From Marinicella algicola (lineage in GTDB: Bacteria > Pseudomonadota > Gammaproteobacteria > Xanthomonadales > Marinicellaceae): 64,000 nucleotides of DNA. The notes beneath the pieces were generated by a model. It was not told the DNA's origin. It worked only from the letters and a program-made list of their open reading frames with translations, and searched no databases. Location of the stretch: positions 2,234,501-2,298,500 of the forward strand of contig NZ_JAQOMR010000001.1 of assembly GCF_028401385.1 (NCBI RefSeq), written 5' to 3'. A program made the translations under genes and the position numbers. This document shows positions 20,294 to 28,697 of this stretch, piece by piece (positions within the stretch are counted from its first letter, which is position 1; every line of letters starts with the position of its first letter).

Positions 20294-20664
20294 GTAGAAT
20301 TAAGGTATTTTGTCTTTAAATATCAGATACTTAAACTGCATCTGGTTTACACACTCATCCCGAAAAACATCAATCTATTCAATAGCCGTCCATCTAAAAT
20401 GTAAACCAAAAATGCGCTTCTAAAAATAATAGGCAAGGGAAAAGATGACTTGGTGATGATGGCCTGCAGGTTCATGCCGAGCGAGACGCGAACATAAAAA
20501 GAACATTCAGGTTCGATTGACACAAATCTGACACAGCGGAACGACACAATATTCTCTTTTCGTTCCATCCATACGAAAAACGCCAACATCATCGCGCCCT
20601 ATCTCGGCAGTTGGAATGCACAGAACGACGATTGAGTTTCGGCCCTAGGGCAGGCCGATGCAAG
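20294..20664. other. AT-rich island start without a supported gene
   Basis: About 370 bases directly inside attL. They are clearly richer in A and T than the surroundings. An 81-codon minus-strand frame at 20347-20592 has no recognisable similarity, start site or signal sequence, and I do not call it. The region ends at a plus-strand terminator (20665-20691) that has no gene before it, so it may be the remnant of a deleted gene or hold a small RNA. Confidence 0.4.
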
Positions 20665-20691
20665 AGGCCGCGCCGGAGCGCGGCCTTTTTT
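20665..20691 (+). terminator. Rho-independent terminator, plus strand, without an obvious gene
   Basis: AGGCCGCG at 20665-20672 pairs with CGCGGCCT at 20679-20686 over a six-base loop, followed by six T. The direction is plus, but no plus-strand gene precedes it. On the minus strand it could still act weakly for the exported protein gene ending at 20705. Confidence 0.75.
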
Positions 20692-20704
20692 GTCAGGGCC
20701 GCTG

Positions 20705-21136
20705 TCAGCGGTTCTCAGTCGCGCCCTCGACCAGGACGACGGCCCAGCCATCCGCAAGCGGCGAGACCGTGACGGTTTCGCCCGGTTTCAGGCAACGGTT
20801 CACGCTCATGCGATGATTGTTCACGCCCTTGAGCGTGTTGCCGTCCTCAAGCCGGATCTCGTTCTTGCAGTGATTGATGCCGTCGGCATCCGGCGCGCAA
20901 TCCGCATCGGAAAGGATCGTGCCAGTAATCGCGGTCTCGCCGGCAGGAACGCCGCCCTCGATAAGCTGGAGGAGATAGCGGCCGTTCTGGCCGTTTTCCA
21001 CCCAGGTGGAGATCGTCTCGCCTGCCGGGATTGCCGGTTGTTCGGCACTGTATGCGGCTGGCGCGGCGACAAGGGCTGCTGCAAGGCCGAGAGCCGCGAT
21101 TGCCGAAGCGGAATAGGCGCTGAATGTCTTTGTCAT
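20705..21136 (-). CDS. Small exported protein of unknown function
   Basis: 143 residues with a signal peptide (MTKTFSAYSASAIAALGLAA, cut near AYSAEQ). The mature part holds two or three cysteines (DADCAPDADGINHCKNEI, NRCLKPGETVTV) and reads like a small beta-rich domain. I recognise no family. It is just downstream of a Met-rich EF-hand gene on the same strand and divergent from the copper ATPase, so a role in periplasmic copper handling is possible but only inferred from position. Confidence 0.6.
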   Translation of the reverse strand: MTKTFSAYSASAIAALGLAAALVAAPAAYSAEQPAIPAGETISTWVENGQNGRYLLQLIEGGVPAGETAITGTILSDADCAPDADGINHCKNEIRLEDGNTLKGVNNHRMSVNRCLKPGETVTVSPLADGWAVVLVEGATENR

Positions 21137-21147
21137 CTGTTTTCTCC

Positions 21148-21492
21148 TTACTCGGCCGCGCCGCCATGCGGCATGGCATCGGCGTGATGGGCTTCCATTT
21201 CGCCGGCATCGAGCGTGCCGTCGCCATTGGCGTCAAGATAGCCGAACATGCGTTCATGCATGCCCTGGAACTCGGCGAGCGAAAGGCTGCCGTCACCATC
21301 GGCATCAAGCATGATCACCATCATGTCGGAATGCATCATGCCGCCCATCATCGACCCGTCCATCATGCCGGACAGCATCATGCTGCCTGTATCAGGGACC
21401 TGATCTGTTCCGGTGTGGTGGGCCGGGTTGGCGTAGGCCAGTCCTGCGCCGAGGGCGAGCGTGAGCGCGGAGGCGTAAATTATCTTGCTCAT
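21148..21492 (-). CDS. Exported Met/His-rich EF-hand protein
   Basis: 114 residues from the ATG at 21492 (MSKIIYASALTLALGAGLAY, signal peptide). A methionine-rich stretch (MMLSGMMDGSMMGGMMHSDM, about 37-56) could bind Cu(I) (inference). It is followed by two EF-hand calcium loops, LDADGDGSLSLAEF and LDANGDGTLDAGEM (about 62-75 and 84-97), each with Asp at positions 1, 3 and 5 and Glu at 12. The C-terminus is His-rich (EAHHADAMPHGG). It lies 11 bases upstream of the exported protein gene at 20705 and is divergent from the copper ATPase. Confidence 0.75.
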   Translation of the reverse strand: MSKIIYASALTLALGAGLAYANPAHHTGTDQVPDTGSMMLSGMMDGSMMGGMMHSDMMVIMLDADGDGSLSLAEFQGMHERMFGYLDANGDGTLDAGEMEAHHADAMPHGGAAE

Positions 21493-21640
21493 GGGAAATC
21501 TCCGTTTAGAGCGCAATCTTAGATATGGCTTCCAACATTCTGAAATTTATCTGATTTACAGAACGAAGGAGCGTTTCCCGGCGCCTGCAGGCTGCCGGGA
21601 TCATCACGAAGCCAGCAAGCATGTGCCGGGCGTGAAGGCT

Positions 21641-21961
21641 CTAGAGTGCGGAGATGGGCGGGGGCGTTTCGGGGGCCGAAGTCTGACCGGCAAGTGGAGC
21701 GGTCAGCGGGATATTCCGTGCCGAAGGTGCTGTCCGGGAATGGATGCGCGCGAGATCGGGCGACAGGAACAGGCCGCAGGTCCCGTGATAGAGGCATGAC
21801 GTGTGGATCATCGCCTTGCCGCAGGCATCTGCCGCGGAGACCGATTGTTCGTTGCAGGACGCCATGTCGGCTGGCTCGAAGCTGACGACCGTGCCCGCGC
21901 CGGCAAGGAGCCCGAGCAGGAAGACGAAAGCAATGGCAAGTGCGCGAAGCCGGCTGAACAT
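21641..21961 (-). CDS. Small exported or membrane-anchored protein, unknown
   Basis: 106 residues starting MFSRLRALAIAFVFLLGLLA, a hydrophobic N-terminus that may be a signal peptide or anchor. Four Cys follow (MASCNEQ, DACGKAM, TSCLYHGTCGLF). The tail is Pro/Thr/Ala-rich. Such short Cys/His-containing exported proteins are common next to copper genes, but I cannot name a family. It is the first gene of the minus-strand group opposite the copper ATPase, about 230 bases from the ATPase start. Confidence 0.5.
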   Translation of the reverse strand: MFSRLRALAIAFVFLLGLLAGAGTVVSFEPADMASCNEQSVSAADACGKAMIHTSCLYHGTCGLFLSPDLARIHSRTAPSARNIPLTAPLAGQTSAPETPPPISAL

Positions 21962-22192
21962 GGTCTCTTCGAGATCGAGTGGGACCTTCTGTGGAAGGAT
22001 AGTTTGGCATATTTCACAGCGGTCGGGAATTGATCAGGATCATGCTCCTTTTCTGGTGAGGCGAAAAGACCGGACTGCCGGTTTCCTGATTACCCGCCTG
22101 CACTATCTGTATTTGAGTAATCCGGACGCTCTTGACCTTCCAGTGACTGGAACGGCCATGTTGGCAAAAACGGAACCGACAGGAGAGCTCAG

Positions 22193-24687
22193 ATGCAACA
22201 TTCCCATGACGAGAATGCCCCCGACGCCGGCAGTGACGCTGGCCATGGCGCAGCAGTGTCGGACAAGAAACCGTTGCGCGATCCCGTCTGCGGCATGACG
22301 GTCGATCCGAAGGCCGGAAAACCGACGGCCGAACACGATCACCGGCTCTTCCACTTCTGCTCTGAGAGCTGCCGCGACGGGTTCCTGCAGGAGCCTGAGG
22401 CCTATCTGACGGCGGAGGATCCGGTCTGCGGCATGTCCGTCGATCGCGCCAGCGCCCAGCATATGTTCAAGCACGAGGGCGAGCGTTTCTATTTCTGCTC
22501 CGCAGGCTGCCAGTCGAAATTCGAGGCGGATCCCGATCAGCACGTCCAGGGCCGACCGGAGCCGGAAGCCCAGCCCGAGGGAACGCTTTATACCTGCCCG
22601 ATGCATTCGGAAATCGTGCAGGATCACCCCGGCGACTGCCCGAAATGCGGCATGGCACTCGAGCCGATGACGCCCTCGGCCGATACGGGTCCGAACCCGG
22701 AGTATGTCGACTTCAAACGCCGTCTGATGATCACCGCGCCTCTGGCGCTCGCCGTCTTCGTGCTGGAAATGGGCAGCCATCTCGGCCTGCCGTTCGAGGA
22801 CTGGTTCGGGCATGCGTTGTTCGGCTGGCTGCAATTCGCGCTTGCGACTCCCGTCGTTTTCGTCTGCCGGCCATTCTTCAAGCGCGGCTGGTCTTCGATC
22901 GTCAACAAGAGTCCGAACATGTGGACCCTGATCGCGCTCGGCACGGGGCGGCCTACGTCTTCTCGGTCGTATCGCTGGTTGCGCCCGGCCTGTTTCCGGC
23001 CTCCATGCGCGACAGCGCCGGCATGGCGCCCGTCTATTTCGAGGCGGCTGCCGTGATACTCGTCCTTGTGCTGATCGGCCAGGTGATGGAGCTGGCCGCG
23101 CGCGAACGCACGGGCGATGCGATCCGGGCGCTTCTGGATCTTGCGCCGAAGACCGCGCGCAAGGTCACGGATGAGGGCGAGGAGGATGTGCCCGTCGATA
23201 CGCTGAAGCCCGGCGATGTTCTGCGCGTGCGCCCCGGCGAAAGCGTGCCGGTAGACGGCGTGGTCACCGAAGGCCACTCATCGGTCGATGAAAGCATGAT
23301 CACCGGCGAGCCGGTCCCAGTCGAAAAGACCGAGGGCGAGCCGGTCACCGGCGGCACGCTCAACAAGACCGGCAGCTTCCTGATGCGGGCGGAAAGCGTC
23401 GGGGCCGAAACCACGCTGTCGCGCATCGTCGACATGGTGTCGAAGGCCCAGCGTTCGCGGGCGCCGATCCAGGCGATGGCGGACCGGGTGGCGGCCTGGT
23501 TCGTGCCAGCTGTGGTCTCCGTCGCCGTTGTTGCTTTTCTGGCCTGGGCCATATTCGGCCCGTCGCCGGCCCTCTCCTATGCCTTTGTCGCGGCCGTCTC
23601 GGTGCTGATCATTGCCTGCCCCTGTGCGCTGGGTCTTGCCACGCCGATGTCGATCATGGTTTCCACCGGGCGCGGCGCGCATGCCGGCGTTCTGATCCGC
23701 GACGCCGAGGCGCTGGAGCGCTTTTCCAAGGTGGACGTTCTCGTTGTCGACAAGACCGGCACGTTGACGGAGGGCAAGCCGGCGCTCACCGATGCCGAGC
23801 CGGCCGAGAGTTTTGATCGCGCCGACCTGCTTTCGATTGCGGCAGCCCTGGAGCGCGGCTCGGAACACCCGCTGGCCGAAGCGATCGTGACCGGCGCGCG
23901 CGAGGCGGAAGCGCCCGAGATGGAAAGCAGCGATTTCGGTGCAGTTACCGGACAGGGAGTGACGGGAACGGTGGACGGCAAACGCGTCGCGCTCGGCAAT
24001 GCCGCGCTGATGGAGGCGGAAAAGGTCGACATCAGCGGTCTGAAGAAACGGGTGAAAGCCCTTCAGGGCGAGGGCAAGACCGCCATGTTCCTCGCCGTGG
24101 AAGGACGGGCTGCCGGCCTCGTTGCGGTTGCCGACCGGGTCAAGGAAACCACGCCGGATGCAATCCGCGCGCTGCACGACGCCGGCATGCGCATCATCAT
24201 GGCGACGGGCGACGCGAAAGCGACGGCCGATGCCGTGGCCTCGTCGCTCGGCATCGACGAGGTTCATGCCGGCGTCAGTCCCGAGGACAAGCATGACCTG
24301 ATCGAACGGTTGCGCGGCGAAGGCCTGTCCGTCGCCATGGCCGGCGACGGCGTCAACGATGCGCCGGCCATGGCCGCCGCCGATGTCGGTATCGCCATGG
24401 GAACGGGCGCCGATGTCGCTGTGGAAAGCGCAGGCATCACCCTGGTGAAGGGAGACCTAACCGGCATTGTCCGCGCCCGCCACCTAGCCGAGGCGACCAT
24501 GGCCAATATCCGTCAGAACCTGTTCTTCGCCTTCGTCTACAATTCCGCCGGGGTGCCACTGGCTGCCGGTATTCTGTACCCGTTCTTTGGCATCCTGCTT
24601 TCGCCGATCATTGCCGCTGCCGCGATGAGCCTCTCCTCGGTCTCCGTCATCGGCAATGCGCTGCGGCTTCGGGCGACGAAGCTCTAG
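22193..24687 (+). CDS. Copper-translocating P1B-type ATPase with two YHS domains and an HMBD (frameshifted)
   Basis: About 831 residues, exporting Cu(I) across the inner membrane. The N-terminus has two YHS modules ([13 protein letters not shown]...FCSESC and [13 protein letters not shown]...FCSAGC, about 24-115) and the heavy-metal-binding HMBD motif [20 protein letters not shown] (about 132-152) instead of the usual CxxC domains. Motifs: [10 protein letters not shown] in the membrane, DKTGTLTEG phosphorylation site, [19 protein letters not shown], and the Cu(I)-type [11 protein letters not shown] and [15 protein letters not shown] at the end. The frame changes near 22945; one more G in GGGG there gives [15 protein letters not shown]. 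No MerR-type regulator is adjacent. Confidence 0.93.
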
Positions 24688-24706
24688 GAGCAAAACTCAC
24701 TCGGCC

Positions 24707-25066
24707 CTTTGAAGAGGGGTAGTTTTTCTGATTCAAAGTCTTGGCTTTGGTTATGAAAAACGGGTTGTGGTTGAGCAAGACGGCAAGCGGGACCAGAAAG
24801 AAGTCGGCAAACAGCCAGAACCATGGCACGGCGAACTTGGCCTTGTTGAGCGCCGCCATCTCCCGCGTTTCGGCAACGACCTGCCGCAGATAATCCGCCG
24901 TCAACTCGGCCTCGATCTTCTCCCGATCGTTTTCAAGTTCCGCCCGCTTTTCGATCAGGGCTGCGGCGCGGGCGAAAGGACCACGACGAGCTCCCAAGAA
25001 CAACGGACTTCGAGGTGTTTTTGCGTAAACCGCAACATACCGAAACATTGGACGTTCTATAGCCAC
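24707..25066 (-). CDS. Possible small helical protein (doubtful)
   Basis: A minus-strand frame from 25066 contains a charged helical segment (AAALIEKRAELENDREKIEA), a likely membrane segment (AVPWFWLFADFFLVPLAVLL) and then runs on as low-quality sequence over the 3' end of the copper ATPase gene (the open frame closes only at 24647). The N-terminal 30 residues look random, so the true start may be an internal Met or lie in another frame. Convergent with the ATPase and placed after the GGDEF-EAL gene. I give it low confidence and no function. Confidence 0.3.
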
Positions 25067-25113
25067 TGTAAACCAAGATTGTCGCCGGAGACACGCGCTG
25101 GCCGCTCTTGCAC

Positions 25114-27319
25114 TCAGCTTGGCGAACTGTCGGGAGAGGGAGTGAGCTCAATGTCACGAAGAGGAACAGGCTTCGAATAAAGAAAGCCCTGAAGGCTGTC
25201 ACAGCCAATCTTGATAAGGCCTGCGTCCTGAAATGACGTTTCAACTCCTTCTGCAGTCGTCTTGAGGCCACTTGCGCGGGCTAGCTCTACAATGGCCCGG
25301 ATTATAGCTTCATCGCCGGTTTTCTCGCCGAACCCGTGGACGAGAGCTTCTGTCGATTTTGATACGGTCGACGTTCAGGGTTCGCAGTCGACCAAGCGAC
25401 GAGAAGCCAGTCCCGAAATCATCAATCGCGATCTGCACGCCTATTTCACGCAGAGCGTCGAGATCTGCAACAACTGCCGAAGCCTCGTCGGTCGCAGCCG
25501 TTTCAGTCACTTCCAGTTCAAGAGCCAGCGGCGACAGCCCGGTGGACAATAGTACATTCTTGACTTTATCAGCGTAACGTTCGTCGCGGAGCTCGACACC
25601 GGATACATTGACAGCGACGGACTTCCCTGACCATTTCGTTGCAGCATTGCAGGCTTCCTGCAAAACAAATTCACCGACAGCCTCGATCAGTCCGGTTTCT
25701 TCCGCTATGGGAATAAACAACTCGGGAGAGATCAAACCGAATTTCGGATGCTCCCAGCGCAGAAGTGCCTCATACCCTTTAACCTGATGGTCAAGCGCAG
25801 AAATAATGGGTTGATAGTGAACCTGAAACTCATTGCCAGCTTTCAGAGCTACACGCATATCCCCTTCCAACTCTTTGCGCCTGCCGAGCAACTGGTCCAT
25901 ATCCTCGGAAAAGAAAGTATATCGACTGCGACCAGAGTTTTTGGAAAAGTACAAGGCAACATCTGCCCTACGAAGCAAGCTGACGCGGTCATTTCCATCT
26001 CGTGGCGCCAGCGCCACTCCAACACTCACTCCAACAAAGACCTCTTGACCATCGAGCACAAAAGGCCGGCGGGCAGAATCAACTATGCGCTGGCAGATAC
26101 CTTCGACTTCTCCCATGCTGGCCTTTCCCCTTAGCATCACGGTAAACTCATCTCCACCGACACGCGCAACGACGTCGCCCTGACGTACGATAGCCTTTAA
26201 ACGTTGGCCAAATTCGCGAATCAAAGCGTCACCCGAGGGATGACCAAGCGTGTCGTTGACTTGCTTGAACCGATCCAAATCGAGAAAAAGAAGAGCGTTC
26301 CCTCCTCCCTTCGCCAACTCTACATCGACATACTCGTTGAAGTAATTTCTGTTGGGAAGTTCGGTCAACGGATCGTGGAGCGCCATGTACCGGATCTGTT
26401 CCTCACTCGCCTCCAGCTCTTTTGAACGGTTGTGATACAGGAACAGAGAGAATGCGATTGCACAAAGTGCCAATACAATGAAGGCGGACAAAACCGGTAT
26501 AAGCTTCGATAGCATCGTTTCACCCGGGTGGTGGGGGTGCCAGACCATGTATCCCAAAACGGATCCGTCAGCCGCAGAAAACGGTAGACTGGAATAGTGC
26601 GGCTCATCGCTCGGTGACCACGAAAAATGCAGGTCTTCAAACAGGTAGTCGGTCTTCAACTCTTCGATCAGACTTCCGTCAAGAAAGCGTACAGCCACGT
26701 GAACGCTTTCCTCACCGGCTGTCTGTTGGATTTCACCGGTATCGGAAACGATTGGCTTGACGCTGACGAGCGCGGGATGTCCCTGGATGACTGCTAAATC
26801 CGACACGCCCGGCGTGAGCACGGTATCGCTCACCTGGCTATCATCGCCTATCCGAAGCTTGTCGCGAAGGGCAAGAACCAAAGGCAGAGCTTCGTCTTCG
26901 ACCACGCTAAACGCATCCAGAGCCGTCGGTCTGCCGTCTGCAAAAGCGTAAACGGCTTGGTTCTGGGGATCGAGAACATAAGCCTGATCGAGTCCGAAGT
27001 ACTCGTGCATCCAGGTCCCAAGGTTATTATCCATCCATTCGCTATCACGCGCACGCACCTGCTCGACGGCATCATCCCATACAGTCACACTTTCCTGATT
27101 GTGGGCGACATTGAAATGCAATTGAGAAACAACGAGCTGTACTAGACTTGCCTGTCGATCATACGAAACGCGATCGGCCTCCTGACCCGCCCAAATCAAG
27201 AGCCCCAAGACACCAAGGCCGATGCAGCCGGCCAACACCAATATTGGCAGGGCGCGCGTGAGAAGGAAGCCTGAGTATTTGAACGTTTGTTTTTGCTGCG
27301 CATTTTCGAAACCTGCCAT
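25114..27319 (-). CDS. CHASE4-GGDEF-EAL cyclic-di-GMP turnover protein (frameshifted near C-terminus)
   Basis: About 735 residues. An N-terminal membrane helix (about 20-42), a periplasmic CHASE4-type sensor (ESVTVWDDAVEQVRARDSEW, YFGLDQAYVLDPQNQAVYAF; about 50-270), a second helix (about 280-305), then GGDEF and EAL domains. The cyclase motif is intact (VARVGGDEFTVML) with an RxxD inhibitory site before it (RQGD). The phosphodiesterase part keeps YEALLRWEHP and DDFGTGFSSLGRLR. At about 25340 the frame ends in RSSRPRVRRENRR, while the next frame continues HGFGEKTGDEAIIRAIVEL to a stop at 25114. Both activities look possible. Confidence 0.9.
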
Positions 27320-27437
27320 ATAGTCAAAAAACTATGACGAAACATAAGCTTCTGCACAAGCGAATATCTCCAACCATTCTTGTCCGGAGCAACGCACAAC
27401 GGATTCGCGCCGCCTGACCGCTCCCGATTTCCCTTCC

Positions 27438-28264
27438 CTAGCTGAACAGAGGAAGGTTCCGATGTCGGCGAATATCCTTGCCATCCAGAATGACGACCTC
27501 GCCCACACCCTTCTGCGCACCACTTCCGACCGTATAGTCGAGGCTTACATTGGCAAACAGGAAAGCCGAGAAGATTTCCCGCACTTCCGTTCAATCGTTC
27601 AGCGACAGGATGAACCGGCCCCTGATCCCCGCAAGCCGTTCCGCCATCTCGGCAAAGTCGGCGCGTTTGAAGCTGTCCTTGCTGTAATCCGTCTCGCAGC
27701 CGTAATAGGGCGGATGAAGGTAGAACAAGGCCCCTTCCCTGTCATAGCGGTCGATGAAGGCGCGCCAGTCGAGGTTTTCGATGACGACACCGGAAAGGCG
27801 CTCATGGATTTCCTCGAGGATCGGCCCCAGCCGCGTCAGGTCGAAGCGGGCCGGCCCGTGGCGTTCGACGCCAAAACTGCGACCCGTGACTTTACCGCCG
27901 AAGGCCAGGCGCTGCAGATAGAGAAACCGTGCAGAACGCTCAAGGTCTGTGAGCGTAGCCGGATCTGTCGCGGTCAACCGTTCGAACTCACGTCTGGACG
28001 TGAGCTGGAACTTCATCACTTCCATGAACTGCGGATAGTGCCGCTGCAGGATCCGGAAGAGCGTGATCACGTCGCCGGAATAGTCGTTGATGATTTCGCA
28101 GCGGGCGGCGAGTGAACGGCGGAAGAACACACCGCCCATGCCGACAAAAGGCTCGGCATAGAGATCATGCGGGGTCTGTTCGATAATGGAGGAAACGCGC
28201 TTGGCGAGACGTTTTTGCCACCAAGATAGGCGGCCGGCGGCGACACGGGCCGCACCGAGATCAT
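27438..28264 (-). CDS. D12-class DNA adenine methylase with HPPY in place of DPPY and an in-frame stop
   Basis: About 275 residues. Motifs of Dam-like N6-adenine methylases: AYLGGK near the N-terminus, then AEPFVGMGGVFFRRS (SAM-binding) and INDYSGDVITLFRIL. The catalytic DPPY is changed: the sequence reads FYLHPPYYGCETDYSKDSF, so Asp is replaced by His. The frame shifts near 28225 (an A run about one base short). At 27591 an in-frame TGA follows LSLND, where related sequences usually have Arg (CGA). The same frame then continues TEVREIFSAFLFANVSLDYT to a stop at 27438. With the active-site change and the stop, the enzyme is probably inactive unless both are sequence errors. Confidence 0.8.
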
Positions 28265-28431
28265 TCCTTGCATTGTGGGATATGTCCGAATCTGCCACAC
28301 ACCGCGTCGCCTGCGCAGGCAACCGGGTGCGGTGAGGATTCTTAGTGCTTACCGGACGGGACTAGGTTTGGCGACTGTGACCCGTCGTTTGCAGCCTTGG
28401 CGGGCTGCAGGCCACCCGGGATCCGGGCAGA

Positions 28432-28466
28432 GAAAAGGCCGGTGAAGTGTTCGCTTCACCGGCCTA
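28432..28466 (-). terminator. Rho-independent terminator of the autotransporter gene
   Basis: Read on the minus strand, AGGCCGGTGAAG (28465-28454) pairs with CTTCACCGGCCT (28447-28436) over a six-base loop and is followed by TTTTC. It lies about 230 bases after the autotransporter stop. The stretch between them has no gene. Confidence 0.75.
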
Positions 28467-28697
28467 TTCAATTTGTAAAAATACCAAATGCTATATAGCG
28501 CCATGAGTTCATAGCTACGACCGAATGGGCGCGCCTTCCTGCCCGGCAGAAACGGGGCCGTTTTCGCTCAGTCCGGTTTTGGTTTGAAAATAGAGAAAGC
28601 CGACATTCGCTATCTTATCAATTTCAGACTTTCGCTCTTCGGGGCTGGCTTGACCGCTTCGCGCCTTTTACGGACGATTCGCATGCCGTCGCCGTTT

